Source of the DNA: Amycolatopsis iheyensis
GTDB lineage: Bacteria > Actinomycetota > Actinomycetes > Mycobacteriales > Pseudonocardiaceae
Assembly: GCF_024703995.1 (NCBI RefSeq)
Contig: NZ_JAMXQV010000037.1
Span: forward strand, 1 to 64,000
Length of the DNA: 64,000 nucleotides
Direction of reading: 5' to 3'
The notes below the pieces were generated by a model, which saw only the letters and a program-made list of their open reading frames with translations, did not search any database and was not told the DNA's origin. Positions 16,854 through 25,983 of the stretch are shown one piece after another. Each line of letters starts with the position of its first letter. Position 1 is the first letter of the stretch. The position numbers were made by a program, and so were the translations under genes.

Positions 16854-18227
16854 ATGGACGGCAGGTTCACCCGGCGGCAGCTGATCAAGGGCACGCTGGC
16901 GGTTTCTCTGGTCCCCGGCATCCCGGTGGCGCCCGCGCGCCGGTATCGCCTCGACGTGCCCACGCTCCCGTGGCCGGCGGCGAACGACATCGTCGCGAAC
17001 ACCACGATCCCGGCGTTTCCCGAGCGCAGTTTCCCGATCACCGGCTACGGCGCGAAGAACGACGGCAAGACCGACAGCACCGCGGCGATCAGGAAGGCGA
17101 TCGAAGCCTGCGCCGCGGCGGGCGGCGGGCACGTGATCGTGCCGTCCGGCGGCAGTTTCCTCACCGGCGCCATTCAGCTGAAGAGCAACGTCGACCTGCA
17201 CCTGGAACCGGGCGCGGTGCTGAAGTTCAGCGGTGACGCGGCGAAGTTCCCGAACGTCCTCACGCGCTACGAAGGCATCGAATGCGTCAACCGTTCGCCG
17301 ATGATCTACGCGTACGGGGAAAAGAACATCGGCCTCACCGGAAGCGGCACCCTCGACGCCGCGGCGACGTCGTCGTGGAACAAGGGCAGCGACCGCGCGT
17401 ACCTGGAAACGCTGGTGGCCAAGGGAACCCCGCCGGAGAAGCGCGTCGTGCCCGGCTCCGGGCACACCATGCGGTCGGCGTTCGTCGAGCCGTACGCGTG
17501 CGAGAACGTGCTGATCCAAGGCATCACCCTGAAGAACTCCATGTTCTGGCAGCTGCACCCGACGCTGTGCCGCAACGTGACGGTCGACGGCGTCAGCACC
17601 GACCCCAGCACCGCGCACTCCAACACCGACGGCTGCGACCCGGAGTCGTGCGACCACGTCGTCATCGCGAACTGCGCGCTCGGCGCGCACGACGACAACA
17701 TCGCGATCAAGGCCGGCCGCGACGCCGACGGTCGCCGCGTCAACGTCCCGTGCCAGAACCTGGTCGTCGTCGACTGCGTGATGAACGGCAACTGGGGCGC
17801 GATCACCTGCGGCAGCGAGCAGACCGGCGGGATCCGCAACGTCTACGCGTACCGGCTCACCGTGAAGGGTGACACGAAGTTCGCGCTGTACGTGAAGTCC
17901 AACACGCTGCGTGGCGGGTTCTCGGAGAACATCAACCTCGACAGCGTGACCGGCACCTTCGCGCGCAACTACGTGTTCGTGACGTCGACGTACAACAACC
18001 AGACGGGGACGACACCGCCCTCGTTCGGGCCGTTCACGATCAGCAACTGCGCGAGCACGAAGATCGCGGGCAAGACCTTCGACGTCAGCGGGCTTTCCGC
18101 CGCCCACGTGCACGGCTTCAGCGTGGCGAACTCCACGTTTGAGGGCGTGTCCGATCCGTCGAACACGCTGAAGTACGTGGACAACGCGAAGTTCACGAAC
18201 GTGACGGTGAACGGCAAGCCGATCTGA
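16854..18227 (+). CDS. Secreted glycoside hydrolase family 28 (polygalacturonase-like)
   Basis: 457 residues. N-terminal R-R-Q-L-I-K-G with a short hydrophobic core is a Tat-type signal. A right-handed beta-helix follows, opening with the pectate-lyase-like Y-G-A-K-N-D-G-K-T-D. GH28 catalytic residues are present: N-T-D-G-C-D at about 256 and H-D-D-N-I-A-I-K at about 278, though the usual G-H-G and R-I-K boxes are not in canonical form. Hydrolyses galacturonan or rhamnogalacturonan-type links outside the cell. Monocistronic, with a hairpin 23 nt after the stop. Confidence 0.88.
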   Translation: MDGRFTRRQLIKGTLAVSLVPGIPVAPARRYRLDVPTLPWPAANDIVANTTIPAFPERSFPITGYGAKNDGKTDSTAAIRKAIEACAAAGGGHVIVPSGGSFLTGAIQLKSNVDLHLEPGAVLKFSGDAAKFPNVLTRYEGIECVNRSPMIYAYGEKNIGLTGSGTLDAAATSSWNKGSDRAYLETLVAKGTPPEKRVVPGSGHTMRSAFVEPYACENVLIQGITLKNSMFWQLHPTLCRNVTVDGVSTDPSTAHSNTDGCDPESCDHVVIANCALGAHDDNIAIKAGRDADGRRVNVPCQNLVVVDCVMNGNWGAITCGSEQTGGIRNVYAYRLTVKGDTKFALYVKSNTLRGGFSENINLDSVTGTFARNYVFVTSTYNNQTGTTPPSFGPFTISNCASTKIAGKTFDVSGLSAAHVHGFSVANSTFEGVSDPSNTLKYVDNAKFTNVTVNGKPI

Positions 18228-18250
18228 GACCTGCGGAATCGGCGCGGCTG

Positions 18251-18286
18251 CGGCAGGCTTACTACCAACAAGTAGCAAGCCTGCCG
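18251..18286 (+). terminator. Hairpin between GH28 and acyl-CoA oxidase genes
   Basis: CGGCAGGCTT at 18251-18260 pairs with 18277-18286; the 16-nt loop contains a further CTAC/GTAG pair. It lies 22 nt before the next start and could instead be an operator. Confidence 0.5.
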
Positions 18287-18308
18287 TCAGTCCTTTCCGG
18301 AGGTAGCC

Positions 18309-20198
18309 GTGGACGTCCCCGAAGTGCCCTCGAAGGTGGATCCGGGCGCGGTGACCGCTGTGCTCGACGGCCGCTGGGCGGAGCTGCGGCGCGCGGTGCG
18401 CGCGCAGATGAGCGAGGCGGAGTTCCGGGACCCGGTGGCCCTCGACGTCGAAGCGCACCGCGCCCAGGTGCTCGACCAGCTGCGCGCGCTCGCCGAGACC
18501 GACCGCCCCGGCCTGGGCTTCGACCCCGCGTACGGCGGCGGGGGCGACGTCGGCGGCTCGGTGGTGTCGTTCGAGCTGCTGGGCTACGGCGACCTGTCGC
18601 TGATGGTGAAGGCCGGTGTCCAATGGGGACTGTTCGGGGGCGCCGTCCAGCTGCTCGGCACCGAGCGGCACCACGAGCGGCACCTCCGTGACATCATGAA
18701 TCTGGACCTGCTGGGCTGCTTCGCGATGACCGAGCACGGCCACGGCTCCGACGTCCAGCACCTGCGGACCACGGCGACCTTCGTGGACGGTGGCTTCGTC
18801 GTGCACACCCCGGACACGATGGCCACCAAGGAGTACATCGGGAACGCGGCCCGCGACGGCCGGATGGCGGTCGTCTTCGCCCAGCTGGTCACGGGTTCCG
18901 AAGAGCGTGGCGTGCACGCGTTCCTCGTGCCGATCCGGGACGAGAACGGCAATCCGATGCCCGGGGTGTCCATCGAGGACTGCGGCCCGAAGGCCGGCCT
19001 GAACGGTGTCGACAATGGACGGTTGAGCTTCGACCACGTCGAGATCCCGCGTGAGGCCCTGCTGAACCGCTTCGGCGACGTCGACGCGGACGGCGCTTAC
19101 TCGAGCCCGATCGAAAGCGACAGCCGCCGGTTCTTCACGATGCTGGGCACGCTGATCCGCGGCCGGGTGAGCGTCGGCGGCAGCGCGGGCAGCGCGACGA
19201 AACGCGCGCTGGCGCTGGCGATCCGCTACGGCGAGCACCGGCGCCAGTTCATGACACCCGGCGGCGACGAGGTCGTCATCCTCGACTACCTCGGCCACCA
19301 GCGGAAGCTGCTGCCGGCGCTGGCGAAGACGTACGCGCTGCACTTCGCGCAGGAAGAGCTGGTGTCGAAGCTGAACGACATCGACTCGTCGGCGCCCGAG
19401 GAGGAGCAGCGCGAGCTGGAGTCGCGCGCGGCCGGGCTGAAGGCGCTCAACACGTGGCACGCCACGGCGACGATCCAGGCGGCGCGCGAGGCGTGCGGCG
19501 GCTCGGGCTACCTGTCGGAGAACCTGCTGCCCGGGCTGAAGGCGGACACCGACGTCTTCACGACGTTCGAAGGCGACAACACGGTGTTGCTGCAACTGGT
19601 CGCGAAGGGCCTGCTGACCAGCTACAAGCACGACTTCGAGGACCTCTCACCGCTGGCCACGGCCCGGTTCTTCACCGACCAGGTGGTCAACGCGATCCTG
19701 GAGCGGACGTCCGTGCGCAAGGCGCTCGACGCGCTCACCGAGGGTTCGGACGCCGACGTCTTCTTCAGCCGGGAATGGCAGCTGAAGCTGTTCGAGGACC
19801 GCGAACAGCACGTGGTGGAGGGCGTGGTGAAGCGCCTGCGCAAGGCCGGCGACGACCCGTTCGGGGTGTTCAACGCGGCGCAGGACCACGTGCTGCGTGC
19901 CGGTCGGGTGCACGTCGAGCGGCTGGTCCTGGAGGCGTTCGCGGCGGCCGTCGAGCGGTGTGAAGACCCGGACGCGCGCACGCTGCTCGAGCGCGTCTGC
20001 GATCTGTACGCACTTTCGGCGATCGAAGAGGACCTGGCCTGGTTCCTGGGCCACGGCCGCCTGACGGCCTCACGCGCGAAGGCCGTCACCAACGCGGTGA
20101 ACGGCCTGTGCGCGGAGCTGCGCCCGCACGCGCGGGCGCTGGTCGACGCGTTCGCGATCCCGGAGCAGTTCCTGGCGGCGCCGATGCTGCGGTCCTGA
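18309..20198 (+). CDS. Acyl-CoA oxidase/dehydrogenase family protein
   Basis: 629 residues, GTG start with GGAGGT 7 nt upstream. Length and domain order match peroxisomal-type acyl-CoA oxidases: N-terminal helical domain, flavin/substrate core (C-F-A-M-T-E-H-G-H-G-S-D-V), a C-terminal ACO region, and the substrate-proximal G-x-G-Y-L...F-T-T-F-E-G-D-N-T glutamate segment near 420. Oxidises acyl-CoA to trans-2-enoyl-CoA with FAD. The acyl-chain preference cannot be read from sequence. No clear operon partner. Confidence 0.93.
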   Translation: MDVPEVPSKVDPGAVTAVLDGRWAELRRAVRAQMSEAEFRDPVALDVEAHRAQVLDQLRALAETDRPGLGFDPAYGGGGDVGGSVVSFELLGYGDLSLMVKAGVQWGLFGGAVQLLGTERHHERHLRDIMNLDLLGCFAMTEHGHGSDVQHLRTTATFVDGGFVVHTPDTMATKEYIGNAARDGRMAVVFAQLVTGSEERGVHAFLVPIRDENGNPMPGVSIEDCGPKAGLNGVDNGRLSFDHVEIPREALLNRFGDVDADGAYSSPIESDSRRFFTMLGTLIRGRVSVGGSAGSATKRALALAIRYGEHRRQFMTPGGDEVVILDYLGHQRKLLPALAKTYALHFAQEELVSKLNDIDSSAPEEEQRELESRAAGLKALNTWHATATIQAAREACGGSGYLSENLLPGLKADTDVFTTFEGDNTVLLQLVAKGLLTSYKHDFEDLSPLATARFFTDQVVNAILERTSVRKALDALTEGSDADVFFSREWQLKLFEDREQHVVEGVVKRLRKAGDDPFGVFNAAQDHVLRAGRVHVERLVLEAFAAAVERCEDPDARTLLERVCDLYALSAIEEDLAWFLGHGRLTASRAKAVTNAVNGLCAELRPHARALVDAFAIPEQFLAAPMLRS

Positions 20199-20225
20199 GT
20201 GTTTCGTTCCGGAGGGAGAACCCGG

Positions 20226-20254
20226 GGGCGGCCGGGGTCGGGGCCCGGCCGCCC
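20226..20254. terminator. Convergent terminator
   Basis: GGGCGGCCGGG at 20226-20236 pairs with 20244-20254 between acyl-CoA oxidase and the PRC-barrel gene. No U-tract. Confidence 0.55.
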
Positions 20255-20265
20255 GCTCCGGGCGG

Positions 20266-21081
20266 TCACGACTTGCGGTGCTTGGCCTCGTCGTCGGTGA
20301 CCTCGAACTGCTCCTTGCGCACCTTGCCGGACACAGTCTCCTCGTCGGTGACCGTCTCGGTCCGCAGGCGCGCCCGCTCGACCGGCACGGTTTCCTTGCT
20401 CACCACGGGCTTCTCGGCGTGGAGGACGACGTCCTGCTCGGCCTCGCCGATTTCCGCCTTGCCGTCGGCCTCGGTGATCGGCTCCCGTTCGATGCGCACC
20501 TCTTCGTGCCGCACCGGGACGGTGACCTGCTGCTCCTCGGTGACGACGTACTTGCGCAGCCGGACGTGCCCGGTCTCGACCTGCTCGGTGCCGACCTTCA
20601 GCCGCTCCTCGGACCGCGTCATGCTCTTGCCGTCCGCTTCGGACCGCTCGCGGCCCTTTTCCCGGCCGGCCATCGCCTGGCCGGTGCCACCCATGGCCGG
20701 GTCGTGGCCCTGGCTCCGGTCACCCCGGCCGGTGCGATCGCCCATCTTTCCGTCGGCGGAGGTCCGCGGCATCGGCAGGCCGTAGTGCTGGTACAGCTGG
20801 GTGCTCTCCTCGGGGGAGAGGTGCCCGTCGGCGTCGATGCGCGGCGCGTCGGAGACGGCGTCCTTGTCGACCTTGACGTGCACGCCGTCCTTGTCGGTGT
20901 GGGCGCCGGAGAGCGGGACGAAGCTCTCCTTGGTGCCGAAGAGGCCGGTTTTGACGGTGATCCACTCCGGCTGGTGCGTGGCGTCGGCGAGGTAGACGTT
21001 GCCGACCTTTCCGAGCTTGTTCCCGGCCGGGTCGACGACGGCACTGTCGATGAGCTCCTGGGGCTGCATGGTCTTGGCCAT
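20266..21081 (-). CDS. PRC-barrel and DUF2382 domain protein
   Basis: 271 residues. N-terminal PRC-barrel-like domain (Q-E-L-I-D-S-A-V-V-D-P-x-G-x-K-L-G-K-V) at 7-95, a Gly/Arg/Asp linker, and a charged DUF2382 domain at 155-260 (E-E-R-L-K-V-G-T-E and V-R-L-R-K-Y-V-V-T-E-E). Typical of stress-related actinobacterial proteins. Monocistronic. No enzymatic motif. Confidence 0.88.
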   Translation of the reverse strand: MAKTMQPQELIDSAVVDPAGNKLGKVGNVYLADATHQPEWITVKTGLFGTKESFVPLSGAHTDKDGVHVKVDKDAVSDAPRIDADGHLSPEESTQLYQHYGLPMPRTSADGKMGDRTGRGDRSQGHDPAMGGTGQAMAGREKGRERSEADGKSMTRSEERLKVGTEQVETGHVRLRKYVVTEEQQVTVPVRHEEVRIEREPITEADGKAEIGEAEQDVVLHAEKPVVSKETVPVERARLRTETVTDEETVSGKVRKEQFEVTDDEAKHRKS

Positions 21082-21316
21082 CGCGGTGCTGCTCCTTTCA
21101 CAGGTGTGAGCTTGTAGAGGCCACCGTCGACCGTGCTGTTGATCACGGCAACCGCCGTGGTGTTCTCGTGAGTGACCCCTGAACGTGGTGGTTTGAAGCC
21201 CGGCCCGCTGGCGAGGACGGGGGTGTAGCCGCAGGTGGAGCGGGGTGCCGCGGCCGTGATCGAGGGCGTGGGTGATGGCGCGAAGGTGTGTATGTGACGG
21301 GCGCCACTTACCGGGC

Positions 21317-21343
21317 TGTCACATCCCCGCGGGCTACGGCGTC
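21317..21343 (+). promoter_or_regulatory. ECF41-type sigma factor promoter
   Basis: TGTCACA at 21317-21323 and CGTC at 21340-21343 with exactly 16 bp between them equals the published ECF41 consensus (TGTCACA-n16-CGTC). It lies 38 bp before the start of a carboxymuconolactone-decarboxylase gene, a usual ECF41 target. The GTGAC at 21295 and the -35 form a partial inverted repeat. The rest of 21082-21381 holds no gene. Confidence 0.85.
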
Positions 21344-21381
21344 AAGGCTGTAGCACCGACCGACGGAGAAGGGAAAGCACG

Positions 21382-21855
21382 ATGGAAGCGCGACTCAACA
21401 TGTTCGAGAATGAGGTCACCGGCAAGTTCTTCAAGCGCCTGGTCGCGGCTTCGCGCCCGATCGAGGAGTCGACGCTGCCGAAGGAGACGCAGGAGCTGGT
21501 GAAGATCCGCGCGAGCCAGATCAACGGCTGCGGCTTCTGCCTGGACATGCACACGAAGGACGCGGCAGCGGCGGGCGAGACGGCGGTCCGCCTGGCAATG
21601 GTGGCGGCGTGGCGCGAAGCGGTGGTGTTCACCGAGGCGGAGCGCGCGGCACTGGCGCTGGCGGAGGAGGGAACCCGCTTGGCGGACGCCCACGAAGGTG
21701 TTTCGGACGAAACGTGGGCAGCGGTCCGCAAGAACTTCGACGACGAGCAGATCGGCGCGCTGGTCTGCCTGGTGGCGGAGATCAACGCGTGGAACAGGTT
21801 GAACGTGATCGTCCGCAACCCGGCGGGCGAGTACCAGCCGGGCATGTTCGGCTGA
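21382..21855 (+). CDS. Carboxymuconolactone decarboxylase / AhpD-like protein
   Basis: 157 residues with C-G-F-C at 50-53 and the trailing H57, the redox motif and proton relay of the AhpD-like branch. Such proteins act as alkylhydroperoxidase-type peroxidase partners or small-molecule decarboxylase-fold enzymes. The ECF41 promoter directly upstream fits the COE gene set (carboxymuconolactone decarboxylase, oxidoreductase, epimerase) controlled by ECF41 sigma factors. ATG 21382 has GAAGGGAAAG upstream. The sigma factor gene is not in the window. Confidence 0.93.
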   Translation: MEARLNMFENEVTGKFFKRLVAASRPIEESTLPKETQELVKIRASQINGCGFCLDMHTKDAAAAGETAVRLAMVAAWREAVVFTEAERAALALAEEGTRLADAHEGVSDETWAAVRKNFDDEQIGALVCLVAEINAWNRLNVIVRNPAGEYQPGMFG

Positions 21856-21897
21856 GGCCGGCTCCTCACCACGCTCCCGGTGTGGCAGGCTGGGGGC

Positions 21898-22098
21898 GTG
21901 GAAAACGGGGGAGAGCCGCAGGCCGAGGGCTCAAGAGGCTGGGCACTGGCCTGCACGATAGCGGGCTCGATCGGCGTAGTGGTGTTCGTCTTCGTGGGCT
22001 TGGTCGCGTACAGCTGGATAAACTGGCTATGGGTGGCCCTGCTGGTCCCCTATACGGCGATCAACTGGGCGAAATATCGACGCTTGAAAGGCAGCTAG
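21898..22098 (+). CDS. Small two-TM-like membrane protein
   Basis: 66 residues from GTG 21898 (an in-frame GTG at 21880 adds six residues). A hydrophobic segment at about 20-40 and a second (L-W-V-A-L-L-V-P-Y-T) before a basic end. Its TAG and the hemolysin III TAG share CTAG at 22095-22098, so the two convergent genes overlap by 4 bp. Family not recognised. Confidence 0.7.
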   Translation: MENGGEPQAEGSRGWALACTIAGSIGVVVFVFVGLVAYSWINWLWVALLVPYTAINWAKYRRLKGS

Positions 22099-22769
22099 GC
22101 GTACATGGCCAGCCAGATCGCGATGTAGTGCGAAACAGCGGCCAGCACAGTGCAAGCGTGGAAGTATTCGTGATACCCAAAGGTATCAGGCCAATGATTA
22201 GGCCACTTGAACCCGTAAAAAGCCGCTCCCAGCGTGTAGAACAACCCACCCACGCAGAGCAGAACCAACGCGGCAACCCCAGCGTGCGCAAGAAGCTCAG
22301 GGAAGACGAACACCGCAACCCACCCGAGAGCGATGTAGATCGGCACCCCCAGCCACCGCGGCGCATGCGGCCAGAGCATCTTCAAAGCCACCCCGAGAAC
22401 AGCCCCACCCCAAACGATGGAAAGGATCACGTACCCGGTCGGCTTCGACATCGCCAACAGCGTGAACGGCGTGTAAGTCCCGGCGATGAACAAGAAGATC
22501 ATCGAGTGGTCGGCGCGTTTCATCCACTTGTACGCGCGCGGCTGCCACAAACGCCGGTGGTACAGCGCGCTGACCCCGAACAAACCGAGCACGGTCAGGC
22601 CGTACACGGAAGTGGCCAGCGCGGCGACCGGCGACACGGTGGACGCCGCCAGGCTGATCAGCGCCGCCGCCGCGGCGAGGGCGCCGAAGAACGTCCAGAA
22701 GTGGATGTGCCCGCGCAGCCGGGGGCGGAGATCCACTACGGGCTCGGGTGGTTCCGTCGTCAGGCTCAC
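22095..22769 (-). CDS. Hemolysin III family membrane protein
   Basis: 224 residues with seven predicted transmembrane helices. PAQR/HlyIII motifs: S-A-L-Y-H (first His and Ser), D-H-S-M-I-F and the C-terminal H-E-Y-F-H, which make the zinc site. GTG start, weak SD. Homologous position to Rv1085c (memory). Despite the name it is an integral membrane protein of uncertain enzymatic role. Confidence 0.93.
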   Translation of the reverse strand: MSLTTEPPEPVVDLRPRLRGHIHFWTFFGALAAAAALISLAASTVSPVAALATSVYGLTVLGLFGVSALYHRRLWQPRAYKWMKRADHSMIFLFIAGTYTPFTLLAMSKPTGYVILSIVWGGAVLGVALKMLWPHAPRWLGVPIYIALGWVAVFVFPELLAHAGVAALVLLCVGGLFYTLGAAFYGFKWPNHWPDTFGYHEYFHACTVLAAVSHYIAIWLAMYA

Positions 22770-22849
22770 CCATCCAGGTTACGGGACCGTAGGTTGCCCG
22801 GCAGCGGTCGAGTCACGCGCCTCACATCGGGTGCGTAGTCTTCCTCGAC

Positions 22850-23626
22850 GTGAGTGTTCGCTCGTTCTTGTCCGACGTCGTGTACAGCGCCTACGGCCGG
22901 CGCCTCATCCAACAGGCCGCCGGCCGGCATCCCCGGCACATCGCCATCATGCTCGACGGCAACCGCCGCTGGGCCCGAGAAGCGGGCTTCGCGGACGTTT
23001 CGGACGGGCACCGGGCCGGGGCGAAGAAGATCGCCGACTTCCTGAGCTGGTGCCAGGAGGCCGAGGTCGAGGTCGTCACCATGTGGCTGCTCTCGACCGA
23101 CAACCTCAACCGCGACCCGGACGAGCTCACGCCGCTGCTGAAGATCATCACCGGCGTCACCGACGAGCTCGCCGCGCCCGGCAAGAGCTGGCAGCTGCGG
23201 ATCGTCGGCGCCCTCGACCTGCTACCCGCCGAAGTCGCCAAGCGACTCAGCGAAGCCGCCGCGCGTACCGAGGGGCGGACCGGGATGGAGGTCAACGTCG
23301 CGGTCGGTTACGGCGGGCGCCAGGAAATCGCGGACGCCGTGCGCAAGCTGCTGCTCCACCACGCCGACGAGGGCACGACCATTCACGAGCTCGCGAAAAT
23401 CCTCGACGTCGACCACATCTCCGAGCACCTCTACACCTCGGGGCAGCCGGATCCGGACCTCATCATCCGCACCTCCGGCGAACAACGGCTTTCCGGATTC
23501 CTGCTCTGGCAGTCCGCGCATTCGGAATTCTGGTTCACCGAAGCGTATTGGCCGGCATTCCGCCGCGTCGACTTCCTGCGCGCCATCCGCGACTACGCGT
23601 GGCGGCACCGCCGGTTCGGTTCCTGA
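22850..23626 (+). CDS. Isoprenyl (cis-prenyl) transferase
   Basis: 258 residues, GTG start. Contains I-A-I-M-L-D-G-N-R-R-W-A with the catalytic Asp, and the C-terminal R-T-S-G-E-Q-R-L-S-G-F-L-L-W-Q pyrophosphate-binding run. Transfers isopentenyl units to an allylic diphosphate; the Rv1086-type short-chain (Z-farnesyl-PP) and UppS-type activities share these motifs. I expect a Rv1086-like role from gene order, so I give no symbol. It ends at a long palindromic terminator. Confidence 0.92.
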   Translation: MSVRSFLSDVVYSAYGRRLIQQAAGRHPRHIAIMLDGNRRWAREAGFADVSDGHRAGAKKIADFLSWCQEAEVEVVTMWLLSTDNLNRDPDELTPLLKIITGVTDELAAPGKSWQLRIVGALDLLPAEVAKRLSEAAARTEGRTGMEVNVAVGYGGRQEIADAVRKLLLHHADEGTTIHELAKILDVDHISEHLYTSGQPDPDLIIRTSGEQRLSGFLLWQSAHSEFWFTEAYWPAFRRVDFLRAIRDYAWRHRRFGS

Positions 23627-23630
23627 ACAA

Positions 23631-23668
23631 CGCGAAAGGCCCCGGAGCGCGCTCCGGGGCCTTTCGCG
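23631..23668. terminator. 38-bp perfect palindrome terminator
   Basis: CGCGAAAGGCCCCGGAGC pairs with its exact complement between two convergent genes. T/A-rich ends (AAAGG, CCTTT) help both directions. Confidence 0.85.
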
Positions 23669-23677
23669 TGACCTGAC

Positions 23678-23926
23678 TCAGTGGTGGTGGTGCTCCAGCG
23701 AGTGCAGGATCAGCGCCGGGGTGGTGGCGATGCCCGTGTAGGCACCGGCGACCAGGGAGGCCGCACCGTAACCCAGGGCGCCGCCGCCCTCGATGAACGT
23801 GGCGTAGGCGTCGCCGAACGTCGGGTCCGGGGTGCCCGTCGTGTCGCCCGTCGCGGCGAACGCGGTGCTGCCGATCATCATGAGACCCGCAGCGGTGGCG
23901 GCGACGAAACCAGCCTTCTTCAGCAC
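23678..23926 (-). CDS. Small secreted protein with C-terminal His run
   Basis: 82 residues from GTG 23926, which has TAGGAG 8 nt upstream; the longer open frame adds 31 unlikely residues. K-K followed by a hydrophobic stretch ending in S-T-A-F-A-A is a Sec signal peptide. The mature part is Gly/Ala/Thr-rich with G-D-T-T-G-T-P-D-P and ends S-L-E-H-H-H-H. It is chaplin-sized but lacks the chaplin motif. Unknown function; a surface or metal-binding role is possible. Confidence 0.72.
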   Translation of the reverse strand: MLKKAGFVAATAAGLMMIGSTAFAATGDTTGTPDPTFGDAYATFIEGGGALGYGAASLVAGAYTGIATTPALILHSLEHHHH

Positions 23927-24548
23927 TTCGCACACTCCTAGGTAGAACTGTTGGGATCCGGGGCACCGGGGGTCCGGTGGTGTGTCCCGCAGTGAGAAAA
24001 TTACCCGTCTATCAGGCATCTCGTACGGCTTGTACGCCCATTGTGTGAGCCTGACGCAGGCGCTTTCACTCGGACCGGTTCTCTTTCGGCGGCGTAAAAT
24101 GCGGGGACAAACCCGGCGTGGTAGAACCCCGTCAATCGATCTTGTGAATACCGCGGGTCAGCAATTCGGCCAAGATCATTCCGACGGGTGTGCATCGATC
24201 GAGAGGCCGGCGACGGAGCGTGACCGTCACGGGGCGTTGATGTCGGCGGACCGACAGTGCGGTGACGATCTGGCGAATCACCGTGTTGGCTCCCTGCGCG
24301 ATCCCGGATTCGTAGGTACCTTCCGAGGTGAGGGCACGCGTTCCGTGCGGGTCCTCGCGGGAGGCCCTGGTCGTGACGGTGATCGAGGGGGCGGCGCAGC
24401 CGCCCACGAGACGCACGAGGGGGCCGGCACCCGGCCCTCGTGGCCGCGCCACCTGACCCACCGGTCAGGGGGAGTGGTCCAGCCAGGGAGGTGCCCGGCC
24501 CAGCGAGTGCGGGCGTGAGGTGCACACGCCCTCGAGGGAGATGCCGTC
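23927..24548. other. 622-bp region with no supported gene
   Basis: Between two divergent genes. 23990-24200 has lower GC and lacks codon bias, while 24300-24530 is GC-rich with several short hairpins, including a CCTGACCCACCGGTCAGG stem near 24450. Open frames on both strands lack SD sequences and family patterns. It may hold a long 5' leader for the PIN-PhoH gene or an ncRNA. Confidence 0.5.
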
Positions 24549-25943
24549 GTGACTGCGCAGCGTTTGCCCCGTAAGGCCTCTGGCCGTTCTTCGACCGGTG
24601 CCGTTCCTGGCCCGGAGAAAGCCTCGACCTCGCCCGAATCCCAGCAGCACATGTACGTGCTCGACACGTCGGTCCTCCTTTCGGACCCGTGGGCGGTCAC
24701 CCGCTTCGCCGAGCATGCCGTCGTGCTTCCGCTGGTCGTCATCAGTGAACTGGAGGCGAAGCGCCACCACCCGGAGCTCGGCTGGTTCGCCCGGGAGTCC
24801 CTGCGCATGCTCGACGACCTGCGCCGGCAGTACGGCAGGCTCGACGCGCCGCTCCCGATCGGGGACCACGGCGGCACGCTGCAGGTGGAGCTGAACCACT
24901 CGGACCCGTCGGTGCTCCCGTCCGGGTTCCGCACCGACTCCAACGACCACCGCATCCTCGCCTGCGCGCTCAACCTCGCAGCCGAGAACCAGGCGGTCAC
25001 GCTGGTGACGAAGGACATCCCCCTGCGGGTCAAGGCCGGGGCCGTCGGGCTCGAGGCGGACGAATACCGCGCGCAGGAAGTCACGCCGTCCGGCTGGACG
25101 GGCATGGCGGACGTCGACGTCCAGCAGGAGGTGCTGGACGCGCTCTTCGGCGGCAGCACCGTCGACCCGGTCGAATGGGGCATGGACGAGCTCGCCGAGC
25201 TGCCCTGCCACACCGGGCTGCGGCTGCTCGCGGGCAGCTCCAGCGCGCTGGGCCGGATCACCGCGGACAAGCGCATCCGGCTGGTCCGCGGCGACCGCGA
25301 GGCGTTCGGCCTGCACGGCCGCAGCGCCGAGCAGCGCGTCGCGCTCGACCTGCTGCTCGACTCCGACGTCGGCATCGTGTCGCTGGGTGGCCGCGCCGGC
25401 ACCGGCAAGTCGGCGCTCGCGCTGTGCGCCGGGCTCGAGGCGGTGATGGAACGCCGTCAGCACCGCAAGGTCGTGGTGTTCCGCCCGGTCTACGCGGTCG
25501 GCGGCCAGGACCTCGGCTACCTGCCCGGGTCCGAGAGCGAGAAGATGCAGCCGTGGGCGCAGGCGGTGTTCGACACGCTCGGCGCGCTGGTCAGCCAGGA
25601 CGTCCTCGACGAGGTCTTCGACCGCGGCATGCTCGAGGTGCTCCCGCTGACGCACATCCGCGGCCGCTCGCTGCACGACACGTTCGTCATCGTGGACGAG
25701 GCGCAGTCACTGGAGCGCAACGTGCTCCTGACGGTGCTTTCGCGCCTCGGCACGGCGTCCCGGGTGGTGCTCACGCACGACGTCGCCCAGCGCGACAACC
25801 TGCGCGTCGGCCGCCACGACGGCGTCTCGGCGGTGATCGAGAAGCTGAAGGGCCACCCGCTGTTCGCGCACGTCACGCTGACGCGCTCGGAGCGGTCGCC
25901 GATCGCGGCGCTGGTCACGGAGATGCTGGAGGACCACGGCTGA
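24549..25943 (+). CDS. PIN-PhoH (PhoH2) ATPase/RNase protein
   Basis: 464 residues. N-terminal PIN domain (Y-V-L-D-T-S-V-L-L-S-D at 36-46, later acidic residues around D-S-N-D-H-R-I-L) and C-terminal PhoH ATPase with Walker A G-G-R-A-G-T-G-K-S-A near 280 and Walker B V-I-V-D-E-A-Q. Family members are RNA helicase/ribonucleases; mycobacterial phoH2 has an upstream small antitoxin-like gene. No such small partner is recognised here, but the 622-bp leader leaves room. GTG start with GAGGGA 11 nt upstream. Confidence 0.93.
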   Translation: MTAQRLPRKASGRSSTGAVPGPEKASTSPESQQHMYVLDTSVLLSDPWAVTRFAEHAVVLPLVVISELEAKRHHPELGWFARESLRMLDDLRRQYGRLDAPLPIGDHGGTLQVELNHSDPSVLPSGFRTDSNDHRILACALNLAAENQAVTLVTKDIPLRVKAGAVGLEADEYRAQEVTPSGWTGMADVDVQQEVLDALFGGSTVDPVEWGMDELAELPCHTGLRLLAGSSSALGRITADKRIRLVRGDREAFGLHGRSAEQRVALDLLLDSDVGIVSLGGRAGTGKSALALCAGLEAVMERRQHRKVVVFRPVYAVGGQDLGYLPGSESEKMQPWAQAVFDTLGALVSQDVLDEVFDRGMLEVLPLTHIRGRSLHDTFVIVDEAQSLERNVLLTVLSRLGTASRVVLTHDVAQRDNLRVGRHDGVSAVIEKLKGHPLFAHVTLTRSERSPIAALVTEMLEDHG

Positions 25944-25950
25944 CGGACTC

Positions 25951-25978
25951 CGGGAGCGGCGCACCCGCGCCGCTCCCG
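25951..25978. terminator. Convergent terminator
   Basis: CGGGAGCGGC at 25951-25960 pairs with 25969-25978 between the PIN-PhoH and guaB1 genes. Confidence 0.65.
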
Positions 25979-25983
25979 GCACG

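Noticed and set aside
16725..19631. 968-codon minus-strand frame
   Set aside because: Mirror image of the GH28 and acyl-CoA oxidase genes; composition is Arg/His/Val-rich without motifs.
23982..24525. Overlapping open frames on both strands in the PIN-PhoH leader
   Set aside because: No SD, no coding bias, and no recognisable domain.
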